Of a stretch of DNA of 64,000 nt, positions 51,213 through 59,989 are shown in pieces. Every line of letters starts with the position of its first letter. The first letter of the stretch is position 1. The translations under genes and the position numbers were made by a program. Source of the DNA: Synechococcus sp. Cruz-7E5 (GTDB taxonomy: Bacteria > Cyanobacteriota > Cyanobacteriia > PCC-6307 > Cyanobiaceae); the NCBI RefSeq assembly GCF_024345995.1, contig NZ_JAGQCE010000010.1, positions 1 to 64,000 on the forward strand. Direction: 5' to 3'. The notes below the pieces were generated by a model that did not search any database, was not told the DNA's origin, and was given only the letters and a program-made list of their open reading frames with translations.

Positions 51213-52481
51213 TCAGCCCTGGCGACGGGGCCACAGGACACCCGCGCCAGGCCGCACCGGGCCACCCTCAACGGGGCCTGGCTCGATCACCTCGCCCTGG
51301 CTCTCCAGCAGATCGACCGCAGCCTTCCGCATCACCCGGTGCTGGTAAAGGGCCGCCATCGCCGCGTAGGGCTGGCTGCGGGCATCGCTCAGGTCGGCAA
51401 AGCCGCCACTGACCACCGGCATCTCGAACAGCGCAAGCGCCGTCGTGCGAGCACGCCAGGCAAAGTCCGTGAACGAGGTCCAGCCAGCCACCGCTGCAGG
51501 CAGCGCCGCCGTGGGGAAGCTCACCCACCAGTCAGGGCTGACGCCACGGCCCAGCTGGAACAGGCTCCTGCCATCCACCAGGTCGATGCGGCCATGGACG
51601 TGCATGTTGCGTCCCGGGTAGGTCGTGTTATTGGTGTCCACCGGGCCGATCCAGAACGGCGCTGGCAGGCAGAGGGGGTTCGGGTCCACCGTGTCGCTGT
51701 AGCTCGGTGCGCCCGAGGTGGGCGTGAGCACCCTCGATTCAGGCAGCAGCGCCACCCGGCTCAGCAGACGCTGGTGCAGCGCACTCACCGTGGCGAACTG
51801 AAACGAAGGCCTCACCGAGGTAATCCGGCCCAGCCGCCCAAGGCGATTGGGCGCCATTCCCTGCAGCTGCCGCAGGCACACCGTCCACAGCCCGCTGGCC
51901 CCATCACGGGCCAGCAGGAAGGTCCAGGGGTTCGGGTTCTGATGCGTGACCATCGGGGCGGCAGCAGCATCACCGCAGAACAGGAACCACTCCGCCCCCG
52001 GCGTTGTGTCCTGCGCGAACACCAGCGCCGATGCGCCGGCCTGGGCCTGCATCGAGTCGCACACCACCGAGGCCGTCACCTCTGAGCCGCGCAGGTCCCA
52101 GCGCTGCCACTCAGACGAGCCACCGAAGGTGGTGCTCATCGCCCCGTAGCCATCGTTCCCCGTGCCGTTGTCGTAGAGCGAGCTGTGGCCGCCATGGCAG
52201 GTGACGGACGACGAGTCCTCAGCGGTGGTCGATTGCGTCCAGTACCAGATCCAGCTCTCGATCGGCCCGCCGAAACGCAGCACCAGGCCCCGCCTCACAC
52301 CGGCTGTGGAACTGCTCGGCTGCCGCAAGAGCGTCAACGGCTGGTCCGCATTGATCGGCGCCGCATTCACCGTGGCGATGAACGCAGAGAGCCGCTCGAT
52401 CAGCAGCGGGAATGGATCAGTAGCTTCCATGCCGCGCCAGTTGAGCGACGGCAGCAGCTTCACTCCGGCGCTGGTGCTCAT
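51213..52481 (-). CDS. Virion-associated protein, tandem paralogue A
   Basis: A 422-residue protein without a family I recognise. It is clearly a paralogue of the next gene: RLSAFIATVNAAP, RRGLVLRFGGPIESWIWYW, FAQDTTPGAEWFLF, PWTFLLARDG, PFWIGPVDTNNTTYPGRNM and the C-terminal GPVRPGAGVLWPR all have counterparts there at the same order. It is beta-rich by eye. It is the last gene of a coupled set running from the collagen-like fibre, so a receptor-binding or tail-tip accessory role is likely. The start at 52481 overlaps the preceding gene's stop by 4 bases. Confidence 0.65.
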   Translation of the reverse strand: MSTSAGVKLLPSLNWRGMEATDPFPLLIERLSAFIATVNAAPINADQPLTLLRQPSSSTAGVRRGLVLRFGGPIESWIWYWTQSTTAEDSSSVTCHGGHSSLYDNGTGNDGYGAMSTTFGGSSEWQRWDLRGSEVTASVVCDSMQAQAGASALVFAQDTTPGAEWFLFCGDAAAAPMVTHQNPNPWTFLLARDGASGLWTVCLRQLQGMAPNRLGRLGRITSVRPSFQFATVSALHQRLLSRVALLPESRVLTPTSGAPSYSDTVDPNPLCLPAPFWIGPVDTNNTTYPGRNMHVHGRIDLVDGRSLFQLGRGVSPDWWVSFPTAALPAAVAGWTSFTDFAWRARTTALALFEMPVVSGGFADLSDARSQPYAAMAALYQHRVMRKAAVDLLESQGEVIEPGPVEGGPVRPGAGVLWPRRQG

Positions 52482-53719
52482 GTGCCTGCCCCCCTGGGCC
52501 ACAGCACCCCAGCGGCAGGCCTGCCACCACCTTCTCCACCAGGGCCACCATCACCAGGGCCGCCCTGCTGCTCGAGCAGCTCGATGAACGCCGCTCGCTG
52601 CAGCGGATGCAGCATCGCCTGCGCCGCCGGTACGTAGGCCGCCTGATCCGTGCCGTTCAACGGCTGGATCGTGTCGTACTCGAACACCGGCAAGCCATCC
52701 ACCAGCACCAGATCGGTCATGCCAGCTGTCCAGCCGCTGTAGGCCGAGAACGTCGTCCAGCCCGAAGCCGTGGGCACAAGCGGCAGATCAGCCAGCTGGA
52801 CCTGCAACCAGGTCATCTGGAACCAGGGCCGGCCGATCAGGAACAACCTGGAGCCATCCAGATCGATCGTGCGGAACTGCTGCAGCAACCTCTCTGGATA
52901 GGCCCAATCACTGCCGGTGGTGGTCCTGCCCATCCAGAAATCAGGCGGCAGCGGCCACAGCCGCTCACTCACACTCACCACACCGGCCGCCGTGCGGATG
53001 TTGCTGCTCACCACCGCGCCGCGGGCCGCGTAACGCGCCAAGCCAAACGAACCAGACAGCGACAGCGTGCTCGAGCTCAGTGCCTCGTAGTGCAGCTGAG
53101 TGTTCAGCAGGCAGCCGACCGGGGTTGTGCCCGGGAAAAGCACGCACCAGCCATCGGTGCCGGGCTGGCGGAACAGCAGGAAGGTCCACGGGCGGCCATT
53201 GGCCTCACCGTTCGGATCGAACGGCATCACCGTCGAATCCGCATGGAACAGCCACCACTCCGCCCCAGGCGTCGTGTCCTGCGCCCAGAGCAGCACCCCA
53301 GGCGAGCAGGAGCTGGGAATCATCACGCTGCCGCCCCCGTTGCGGCAATCAACCGCCGGGTCCGTCGCGCTCACGTTCAGCAAGCTGCCGTAGCCACCGT
53401 TGCTGCCGTCATCGAGCCAGTTCTTGGCACGACCCACCAGCAGCGTCGGGGTTTGCCACAGCTCCACCGGATGGACCCAATGGAGCACCCAGTCCTCCAG
53501 CGGCGTTGATAGCCGCAGCACCATCCCCCGCCTCACATCAGTGGCGTCGGTGTTCCGCTTGAGCACCGCCAGTTGGCACGATTCGTTCCCTGGTGTGGCA
53601 TTCACCGTGGCGATGAACGCCAGGAGGCGAGAGAAGAACTGGGAGTACGCGGCGGAGCCGCCGCTGCTCTGCCAGTCCAGCGCAGACGAGGTCCGCACTC
53701 CCGCCAGCATCACCGTCAT
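52478..53719 (-). CDS. Virion-associated protein, tandem paralogue B
   Basis: A 413-residue protein paralogous to the one downstream: RLLAFIATVNATP, RRGMVLRLSTPLEDWVLHW, WAQDTTPGAEWWLFHAD, PWTFLLFRQPG, FWMGRTTTGSDWAYPERLL and the C-terminal RPAAGVLWPRGAG. It ends with a glycine-rich linker (GGPGDGGPGGEGGG). The ATG at 53719 (MTVMLAG) overlaps the preceding gene by 4 bases. No signal peptide. Function is inferred only from its place among fibre-like genes. Confidence 0.65.
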   Translation of the reverse strand: MTVMLAGVRTSSALDWQSSGGSAAYSQFFSRLLAFIATVNATPGNESCQLAVLKRNTDATDVRRGMVLRLSTPLEDWVLHWVHPVELWQTPTLLVGRAKNWLDDGSNGGYGSLLNVSATDPAVDCRNGGGSVMIPSSCSPGVLLWAQDTTPGAEWWLFHADSTVMPFDPNGEANGRPWTFLLFRQPGTDGWCVLFPGTTPVGCLLNTQLHYEALSSSTLSLSGSFGLARYAARGAVVSSNIRTAAGVVSVSERLWPLPPDFWMGRTTTGSDWAYPERLLQQFRTIDLDGSRLFLIGRPWFQMTWLQVQLADLPLVPTASGWTTFSAYSGWTAGMTDLVLVDGLPVFEYDTIQPLNGTDQAAYVPAAQAMLHPLQRAAFIELLEQQGGPGDGGPGGEGGGRPAAGVLWPRGAGT

Positions 53720-54627
53720 GGCGGCGGGATCAGCACAGCCAGATTGCCGCCGACCGTCACGCAGAACTGTCCCACCGGCAGCCCCTCGACCTGGGCCGTC
53801 CACAGCGGCGCCGAACGGGCGCGCGCCAGAAACTCAGACGGCAAGATCAGCGGCGCTTCCAGGCTCACCGGCCCGCTCTGGTGCGCGTAGGTCGTGGAGT
53901 TCACCAGCACAGGCCAACCAAAGTGATTGGTGAGCACCGGCTGCCACAACCACTGCGTTGTGAGGCGGATCAGTTGACGGAAGCCCGGTGCGATCGCTCG
54001 ACCCGTCATCATCGTGCAGCCATTCTGCAGATAGCTCATCACCAGCCACTGGCCTTCTGTGATCTCGCGAGTGATCAGAAACAGCAGGTTATTCTGAAAG
54101 CCGCCAGAGCTGACCATCGACATTCCGAAATACTCCTGGCCAGCGATCTCACCTGAGAAGATGAAGTAATCCTCCAGGTGCGGCGGGTTTGGCCCTGCGG
54201 TTGGGCTGAGCTTATTGTTCAGCCCAGTGGTGTTGCTCGTGATTGATGCAATTGAGCCACCGCTATCAGTCGTGACGGTCGTATAAACCACCCCATGCAC
54301 GCCCCGCGAGGTGTCCAGCGGGTCGTAATCCGCTGCGCGTCCGAACCACACATCAAAGCGGTTCTGGCGGTCCACCACCGGGCACAGCGGCCCGCCGGCC
54401 AACATCTGGGCCACCATCGGGCTGTACTTGTTCTCGAGCCGCAGCGTCCAGCCGCACCAGGCTGAGTCTTGCGCTGGTTCCTTGAGCACTGTGATTGGCT
54501 GCAGCGGGTAGCGCGGGTTCACCAGATCGAGCCACGCCTGCAGCTGCGGCGCAGCGCGGCGGGCCAGATCCGGCCAGTCCAGGGTCGGCCCGGCCGGCGG
54601 CAGGTTGTAGAGGGTCGCCACCATCAA
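53716..54627 (-). CDS. Virion-associated protein, tandem paralogue C (divergent)
   Basis: A 303-residue protein with weaker similarity to paralogues A and B: LQAWLDLVNPRYPLQPITVL aligns with their FIATVNA region, WCGWTLRLENKYSPMVAQML with RRGxVLRL, and DYFIFSGEIAGQEYFGM with the TPGAEWxLF region. The C-terminus ends VGQFCVTVGGNLAVLIPPP. It overlaps the neighbours by 4 bases on both sides, so A, B and C are translated together, suggesting a fixed stoichiometry. Confidence 0.6.
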   Translation of the reverse strand: MMVATLYNLPPAGPTLDWPDLARRAAPQLQAWLDLVNPRYPLQPITVLKEPAQDSAWCGWTLRLENKYSPMVAQMLAGGPLCPVVDRQNRFDVWFGRAADYDPLDTSRGVHGVVYTTVTTDSGGSIASITSNTTGLNNKLSPTAGPNPPHLEDYFIFSGEIAGQEYFGMSMVSSGGFQNNLLFLITREITEGQWLVMSYLQNGCTMMTGRAIAPGFRQLIRLTTQWLWQPVLTNHFGWPVLVNSTTYAHQSGPVSLEAPLILPSEFLARARSAPLWTAQVEGLPVGQFCVTVGGNLAVLIPPP

Positions 54628-55040
54628 TCCACCAACACGACGGCATCAATCGCCAGCACCGGCGTCACGAGGCCCGTCTGCTCCACACGCAGCCGCGCCA
54701 GCATTCGGTTCTGCGCTGGCACCTCCGCATTGGAATAGCTCGTGCCAGGCGCCAGCCGGAGCACTCCACCACCCAGCGTGGGGAAGCGCACGTCAGCGAC
54801 CACCCCACTGCCCGGCTCCGGGTCTTGATTCACAGGCCGCAGGTTGTCGGCCTGATAGGCCGCCTCGGAGTTGTAGAGCGTGATCCAGCTAGCCACATTC
54901 GTCGTGATCGCCTGCACCAGTGCATCGGAGCCCAGCTCATCGAACGCCAGCATCACCACCGCCGGTCCCACCGTCTGGCCAGAGACGATCTCCTGCAGCT
55001 CGCGCCGCGGTCGATCGATTCGCGCGACCCAGCTCGGCAT
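54624..55040 (-). CDS. Small structural protein of the island
   Basis: A 138-residue protein, no family recognised. FDELGSDALVQAITTNVASW, ITLYNSEAAYQADNLRPV and GGGVLRLAPGTSYSNAEVPA suggest a beta-sandwich of the kind seen in tail accessory proteins. Its ATG shares one base with the stop of the collagen-like gene (TGATG) and its stop overlaps paralogue C, so it lies in one coupled transcript. Confidence 0.55.
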   Translation of the reverse strand: MPSWVARIDRPRRELQEIVSGQTVGPAVVMLAFDELGSDALVQAITTNVASWITLYNSEAAYQADNLRPVNQDPEPGSGVVADVRFPTLGGGVLRLAPGTSYSNAEVPAQNRMLARLRVEQTGLVTPVLAIDAVVLVD

Positions 55041-56308
55041 CAGGGGATCACCGCCACCTTGCGGATCGCCCGGGTCTGCTGCGCAAACGTCTTGCTGTTG
55101 CCTTCCCAGTTCCCGTAGAACCAGTCCTGCAGGATCACCTGTGTCGCTGAGTTCTGCGTCGAGGTATTCATCTGGCCGTCAAAGAACGCCTCGGCACCAC
55201 CCAGCACAAACGGAGTAAACGCCGTCAGGCCAGGTACTGACAGCGTGTAGTTGGTGGTCGGAGGAACCGCGTGAGGATTGGTGCCATAGGCATCATTGTT
55301 CCCCTCATCGGAATTCGGCTTGAAGCTGCGATAGAGAATCTCCAGCTCATACAGCGCTGGCACATACCAATCGGTGTAGCCACCGATCGTGAGCGCCCGC
55401 GCCCATTGATTCGCCGGATGGGTTGCATCCTTGCTCGCCTCGCTGTTGGCGTAACCGTCGAACATGCTCGCGCTGCCGCTCGATGCGGTGTTCGAGGTCT
55501 TGGTTGCTTTCGAGCTCATGCCCGTGGACTTCGGAGCAATGATCAGCGCGTGGGTGGCCACACCATTCGCGCTCTGGGAAATCAAGCCGCCATAGATGCC
55601 GCCCTCAAAGGCAGCACCGATCGACGGCAGGCTGCCGATCGGGTATCCGCTTAGCACCGTCAGTTTGTAGACGTTCCCCGTCGCCGTATCGAGGTACATA
55701 TCCCCATCGATCTGGCCGGGGATGTCCGGCGGCGGGGCACCAGTGCCCACGAACCAGCCCGTGCCGCGGCTTCCCGCCGCGCCAGCAGGGCCGGCCGCAC
55801 CGACCGGGCCCTGAATTCCCTGGGCCCCGGCTGGCCCAGTGGCACCAGCGGGTCCGATGGCCCCGGCGGGGCCCGTGACTCCGGCAGCTCCAGCTGGGCC
55901 AGTTGGGCCAGCAGGGCCGCTGATCGAGCCCGCATCCACCCAGGTGGTTGTCTCGGTGTCCCAGACGAACAGCACATTGGTGCGATCAGGCGGCACCGTC
56001 GCGACGACGTAGGCATCACCATCGAGCTGGCCACTGCTCGGCAGGTTCGCCTGCAGCGCCACATTGCCCTTGAGGTTGATGCCGGTGCCCGCTGCACCCT
56101 GCGGGCCGGTCGGACCGGCGGGACCGACAGGGCCAGCACTTCCGGCTGGACCGGCTGGGCCGGTCCCCCCGGGATCACCAGCCGGTCCAGCATTTCCCTG
56201 GGGGCCGGCGGGTCCTTGAGCGCCACCAGGTCCAGAGGGTCCGACTGGTCCGATTGGTCCAGGGCTGCCCTGAGGGCCAAGCAGAGAGCCGGTGTTATTC
56301 CAGGGCAT
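55040..56308 (-). CDS. Collagen-like tail fibre with C-terminal Lcl-type domain
   Basis: A 422-residue fibre protein. Residues 10-75 and 133-185 are Gly-X-Y repeats (for example GPAGPAGSAGPVGPAGPTGP), which would form collagen triple helices. They are separated by a small beta module with GQLDGDAYVVATVPPDR, the pattern of tail-fibre linker modules. A second module, GSRGTGWFVGTGAPPPDIPG then QIDGDMYLDTATGNVYKL, precedes the C-terminal domain (about residues 225-420), which has WARALTIGGYTDWYVPALYE and LEILYRSFKP, as in DUF1566/Lcl adhesin domains. Receptor binding is the likely role. It is the first gene of the coupled set and probably has a promoter in 56309-56400. Confidence 0.85.
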   Translation of the reverse strand: MPWNNTGSLLGPQGSPGPIGPVGPSGPGGAQGPAGPQGNAGPAGDPGGTGPAGPAGSAGPVGPAGPTGPQGAAGTGINLKGNVALQANLPSSGQLDGDAYVVATVPPDRTNVLFVWDTETTTWVDAGSISGPAGPTGPAGAAGVTGPAGAIGPAGATGPAGAQGIQGPVGAAGPAGAAGSRGTGWFVGTGAPPPDIPGQIDGDMYLDTATGNVYKLTVLSGYPIGSLPSIGAAFEGGIYGGLISQSANGVATHALIIAPKSTGMSSKATKTSNTASSGSASMFDGYANSEASKDATHPANQWARALTIGGYTDWYVPALYELEILYRSFKPNSDEGNNDAYGTNPHAVPPTTNYTLSVPGLTAFTPFVLGGAEAFFDGQMNTSTQNSATQVILQDWFYGNWEGNSKTFAQQTRAIRKVAVIP

Positions 56309-56869
56309 CGAGGGCGAGGTCCCGCGTCACTTCACCATCTATTGCCATCACATCCAGCTACCCGAATCTCTCTCTGCTGATCAGAAGAGTTGATAGCTCG
56401 TTCTTTCCATCAACCGGAAGGCACGATCACTCATAGGGTCTGGGCCACTGAGGGAACACATGAAAACTTGCCAAGCACCTGCGTAGATCGAGCAGGACAT
56501 CCACACCATCCAGCATCTGATGTGCAATCAAGGCGTAGAAACGACCAAGATCAATACCTGTTCTCGATCGTGGACCGCTTGGGGTCAGCGGCCCAGCAGA
56601 CATTGTGTAGCTCCATGATCAAGTGGTTCTCGGGTCCGAGAACCACGGCCAAGCTTGTAGAGGTAAATCTGAAAGCTTTTGATGCGACTAGGCTCTTGCC
56701 ATGCGCCCAATGCCCTTGAGCCGTGGTTCGAGGAAAGAGGTGGACATTCAGCGGTGGTTCACGGAAACCATCCAATAACAAGTTGGGCAGACCAGAAAGA
56801 AAGATTATGCCCGGCAGCGTCCATAGAAGACTTGCCAAGCTAAGCTAACAATAACTGCCCATCTAAGAA
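56309..56869. other. AT-richer intergenic stretch with an 11-bp hairpin
   Basis: About 560 bases without a recognisable gene, separating minus-strand fibre genes from plus-strand cargo; promoters for both directions should lie here. It contains the hairpin at 56623-56646 (arm GTGGTTCTCGG, loop GT), related to the palindromes at 7.6 kb. A GTTGGGC at about 56785 would fit the attC-type R' core, but the required palindromic partner upstream is weak (GCCCAAT near 56706). Confidence 0.5.
56623..56646. repeat. Hairpin sharing its arm with the 7.6-kb palindromes
   Basis: GTGGTTCTCGG pairs with CCGAGAACCAC over 11 bp with a 2-nt loop. Nine of these bases per arm (GTGGTTCTC/GAGAACCAC) are identical to the palindrome at 7679-7708, the only other such pair I found in the window. 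Confidence 0.75.
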
Positions 56870-57274
56870 ATGCAGGATTTAGTAACTCAGGCCTTCTCGG
56901 CGTTGCAACATTCACCGCCAGCAGTTACTGGACTCTTGTCAGGGATTCTCGGTGCTTTTGTTGCAGACTGGTCGAAGTGGGGCTTTGAAAGCCGCCGAGA
57001 TCGCCGAGAAGCCAGGAGGAGACTCATAGAACAAGCGAGAAGTGTTTTGGCTGAACCACCCCCTAAGAAAGACTTCAGGGAGACGTCACTATATTTTCAA
57101 CTTTCGCCTCATCTTCTTGCTACAACAAGAGCAAAGATGACCAACACTCTATTGCCCGACGGCACGGAGGCTATTGAAATTGTGCTATGCGGCAGCAGTG
57201 CGGTTGCGAATCCATACGCTGATGCGATACTGAGAGATCTTGTGACTTTGGAAAGAAAATGGGGGCTGATCTAG
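56870..57274 (+). CDS. Small unknown cargo protein with N-terminal hydrophobic helix
   Basis: A 134-residue protein with no family that I recognise. Residues 15-35 (SPPAVTGLLSGILGAFVADW) may be a membrane or amphipathic helix, followed by a strongly basic-acidic helix (ESRRDRREARRRLIEQARSV). The C-terminal half looks globular (TEAIEIVLCGSSAVANPYAD, AILRDLVTLERKWGLI). Base use is AT-richer than the flanking virion genes. No good ribosome site precedes the ATG. An attC-like sequence begins about 40 bases after its stop, so it has the layout of a gene cassette. Confidence 0.5.
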   Translation: MQDLVTQAFSALQHSPPAVTGLLSGILGAFVADWSKWGFESRRDRREARRRLIEQARSVLAEPPPKKDFRETSLYFQLSPHLLATTRAKMTNTLLPDGTEAIEIVLCGSSAVANPYADAILRDLVTLERKWGLI

Positions 57275-57655
57275 TCTTTGAATAGCTTCATGCAGCCTTC
57301 CTGTGCTGAACGACAGCCCAACAACCCACTCCAGCCGGCGGGATATCATTACTCCTGTATTCAAGAAAGAAGATCAGCCCATTACTCCCTCCCGCGGCTG
57401 AGTGGGAGCGCTGTAATGATTTATGAATCTATGCATATCGAGCGCGCCAATAACAGCAAGATTACTAAAGCGTCTGCCCAGCGCCTATGTGGCATGAGGG
57501 TTTCAGATCATGGCTGCCTCTTATCACCAGATAGTTCATGGAGTGGATAGGTTAGTGGCGAGCAACTCTCACAACCATCCTATTGCATGTGGGCATCCGC
57601 TTGATGTCAGATAGATGAAGATTGATCAAACACTAACAACCCAAGGAGATTCGAG
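57275..57655. other. Intergenic stretch with haloperoxidase leader
   Basis: About 380 bases. The left third holds the attC-like palindrome described separately; the right part leads into the haloperoxidase gene, whose ribosome-binding site AAGGAG is at 57643-57648. No convincing gene is present. Confidence 0.5.
57316..57420 (+). repeat. attC-like imperfect palindrome, degenerate
   Basis: GCCCAAC at 57316-57322 matches the R'' core (RYYYAAC). The arm CCCACTCCAGCCGGCGGGA that follows is the near-perfect partner of TCCCGCGGCTGAGTGGG near 57390-57406, differing only by two bases left unpaired on one arm, which is the hallmark of folded attC sites. The right-hand R' core (GTTRRRY) is not conserved, so the site would be inactive. 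Confidence 0.4.
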
Positions 57656-59539
57656 ATGCCACAACCCTTCCCAAACTCTGACGAGAATCTCGTCACCACT
57701 GCTCATCCCTTCATCGGCAATTTCCACAAGACGCTGCCGCATGACGATTATGGCGAAGTCATTCCCGAGGCGTATCGCAAGTTCGAACGTACCTGCCTCG
57801 CGATCGAGGCGGGAATGCCGATCAACTTTGAGGAGGTTCCCGAGGGACAGTTGGTACTCACGGCGCAATCATCATTTAATTCGCAGGCGGCAGCGGCACT
57901 CACCGGCACCGTGGCACGCTTCACCAGCCCGCTGGCCGGCGCCGCGACGGAGGCACACGGCCCTGATCCAAAGGCGATGGAGATGCTGCCCGCACCGGGC
58001 TGCCTTTCCATCAGCACGGCCGCCGAAATGTCGGAGGTTTATTGGATGGCACTCCTGCGCGATGCCCCACTGCTCGCTTTCCAGGTCAACCGAACGCCGC
58101 CAGCTGCGGGCTGTGCAGACATTTCCGCGCACGACGTTGAACTAGGTTTCAATGTCACCAATCGAGTCGAGGATGCGCGCAAGTGGGTCAACATTCTGTT
58201 CGATTGCGCTGTAAGGCGCGACACCGACCCCGGCAAGCTGCGCGCACCGCTAGATGTTGACGCTGGCTCAGGCGGTGCTGACATTCGGCTTCAGACGCTG
58301 TTCCGCAGCGGATTGGTGGATGAAGAATTCGGTCCTTTGGTGAGCCAGTTCTTCATTCGCCCGATTGGCTACGGCACGCAGACGATCGATCAAAAGCAGT
58401 TCCCCTATATCGCAAAGCGCGATTTTCTCATCACGCATGGTGACTGGCTTCTGGCTCAGAATACCGGCAAAGATGTCTACGGTCGCGACTACGCAAATTG
58501 CAATAACTATTCTGATCAGTTAAATCGTGGCGCTTCTTATTACCCGGTTGATGGGAGTGGTCAGCCGGTCAAGCGCTACATCTCGACCATGCGCGATCTC
58601 GCTCGCTTCGTGAACCGCGATGCGTTGCATCAGGCCTACTTCAACGCCGCGCTCTTTCTCGACGGAATCCGCGCGCCGCTTGACGCGGGCAACCCATACC
58701 GTGGAAACCGTTTCAGCCGCGAAGATCCTTTCGCCTCGCTCGGCGGCCCGGATTTGCTCACGCTGGTGTCTGAGGTCGCCAGCCGTTCGCTCAAGGTCGT
58801 CTGGAGGCAAAAATGGCTGGTACACAGGCGTGCGCGGCCCGAGGTCTACGGCGGTCTTGTGCAAATGCAGCGCAAGGGTTACAACGGCGTCCCACGCCAT
58901 TATGGGCTGCCGACGACAGCTGCAGCTTGCCCGAATTTCGACGACGCCATCGACGCAACGCTTGCCGCTGTCGGCATGCACAACCAAGCGATGAACGGAG
59001 GTACGGAGACCTTCTTCCTGCCGATGGCGTTCTCCGCAGGCTCTCCAGCTCACCCCGCCTATGGCGCTGGGCATGCCACAGTCGCGGGTGCGTGCGTTAC
59101 CACGCTGAAGGCCTGGTTCGATGAGGATGCGAAACTTGCCGATGTTTTTGCCGCTGCGAATGCAGCCGCCTCCGTTAGCATGACCGCGCCCAAGGATCCT
59201 CCTGGTGGCGAACTGAAACTGCTCCAGCCTGGCTATCGCAGAGTCGGTTCAGATCTCGATGCCTTCTGCGAACCCATGGAGTACTCAGGTGGCGATGCCA
59301 GCCGAATGACTATCGGAGGCGAGCTCAACAAGATCGCCAGCAACGTGGCGATGGGTCGTTCGATGGGCGGTGTGCACTGGCGCTCTGACAACACGCGCAG
59401 CCTGCGGTTGGGGGAGGCGATTGCTATCGAAATCCTGCGTAAGCGCACACTCGAATATGCAGAGCGTCCTGTCTCATTCACCTTCCGTGCGTTCGATGGG
59501 CACATCGTGCGTATCGCCAATGGTCAAGTCCAGACGTAA
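57656..59539 (+). CDS. Vanadium-dependent haloperoxidase (bromoperoxidase type)
   Basis: Oxidises bromide, iodide or chloride with hydrogen peroxide, giving hypohalous acid. Seen: 627 residues, the length of algal-type bromoperoxidases. The vanadate pocket is in place: KWLVHRRARPE (Lys and first Arg), SPAHPAYGAGHATVAGAC (His, with Ala where algal enzymes have Ser in SGH) and GRSMGGVHWRSDN (second Arg and the vanadate-binding His). No signal peptide is seen at the N-terminus (MPQPFPNSDENL). AAGGAG lies 7 bases before the ATG. A 13-bp hairpin follows the stop. It is on the opposite strand to the virion genes on both sides and AT-richer, so it looks like cargo. Similar enzymes are known in a few marine Synechococcus. 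Confidence 0.9.
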   Translation: MPQPFPNSDENLVTTAHPFIGNFHKTLPHDDYGEVIPEAYRKFERTCLAIEAGMPINFEEVPEGQLVLTAQSSFNSQAAAALTGTVARFTSPLAGAATEAHGPDPKAMEMLPAPGCLSISTAAEMSEVYWMALLRDAPLLAFQVNRTPPAAGCADISAHDVELGFNVTNRVEDARKWVNILFDCAVRRDTDPGKLRAPLDVDAGSGGADIRLQTLFRSGLVDEEFGPLVSQFFIRPIGYGTQTIDQKQFPYIAKRDFLITHGDWLLAQNTGKDVYGRDYANCNNYSDQLNRGASYYPVDGSGQPVKRYISTMRDLARFVNRDALHQAYFNAALFLDGIRAPLDAGNPYRGNRFSREDPFASLGGPDLLTLVSEVASRSLKVVWRQKWLVHRRARPEVYGGLVQMQRKGYNGVPRHYGLPTTAAACPNFDDAIDATLAAVGMHNQAMNGGTETFFLPMAFSAGSPAHPAYGAGHATVAGACVTTLKAWFDEDAKLADVFAAANAAASVSMTAPKDPPGGELKLLQPGYRRVGSDLDAFCEPMEYSGGDASRMTIGGELNKIASNVAMGRSMGGVHWRSDNTRSLRLGEAIAIEILRKRTLEYAERPVSFTFRAFDGHIVRIANGQVQT

Positions 59540-59558
59540 CTCAACATTCGCCCAGCAA

Positions 59559-59598
59559 CCGGTTGCAGCGGCGGCGGAATGCCGTCCGCTGCAACCGG
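59559..59598 (+). terminator. Strong hairpin after the haloperoxidase gene
   Basis: CCGGTTGCAGCGG at 59559-59571 pairs exactly with CCGCTGCAACCGG at 59586-59598, loop 14 nt with partial further pairing. It starts 20 bases after the stop. No T-run follows, and the flanks (GCCCAGCAAC on the left, AACGTTCC on the right) resemble a degenerate attC, so both readings are possible. Confidence 0.5.
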
Positions 59599-59610
59599 AA
59601 CGTTCCAGCA

Positions 59611-59865
59611 TCAGTAAACATCATCAGAAGTGAACGCCACAACCCGCACAGTGCAAGCCTGAACGATCTGCTCCCAGTGATGCGTGGTGATCCCCAGCCG
59701 AGCCGGCACCTCATGAGCTGAGATTCCATGCAGCAGCAGTTTCTGGCCCCGCGCATGAAGCTCCCGCCAAGACGGCGGCAGCTTGAGCAGGAAGCCGTGG
59801 TCCCTCAGGAAGTGGCTGATCTCCCCATTGGCGTAGGAGCGCATAGTCACGAAGGCTGGAGCCAA
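59611..59865 (-). CDS. Small island protein, unknown
   Basis: An 84-residue frame starting MAPAFVTMRSYANGEISHFL. It may be longer: the frame is open upstream to about 59940 (for example HDRLQHATLALIKAGPVDSA) but without a usual start, so a TTG, or a frameshift near the palindrome at 59990, must be considered. The middle segment ISAHEVPARLGITTHHWEQI resembles a helix-turn-helix. I do not recognise a family. Confidence 0.4.
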   Translation of the reverse strand: MAPAFVTMRSYANGEISHFLRDHGFLLKLPPSWRELHARGQKLLLHGISAHEVPARLGITTHHWEQIVQACTVRVVAFTSDDVY

Positions 59866-59989
59866 TGTCTGGGCGGAATCGACGGGGCCGGCCTTGATCA
59901 GGGCGAGGGTGGCGTGCTGGAGGCGATCATGCGGGTCGACCAGGGCTGCAAGTCAGCCGAGACGGCATCGCGGGAGGCCAAATGCATTT

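Noticed and set aside
55700-56290. CRISPR-like or tandem DNA repeat in the GC-rich fibre gene
   Set aside because: The repetition comes from Gly-X-Y codons of a collagen-like protein; there are no uniform repeats with unique spacers. I found no CRISPR array anywhere in the window.
56706-56791. A full attC site before the 56870 gene
   Set aside because: GTTGGGC and GCCCAAT cores can be pointed out, but the inner arms do not pair, so I do not list it as a feature.
57278-57550. Plus-strand frame starting MNSFMQPSCAERQPNNPLQP
   Set aside because: NNPLQP-type peptides arise from translating attC-like palindromes; there is no domain and no ribosome site.
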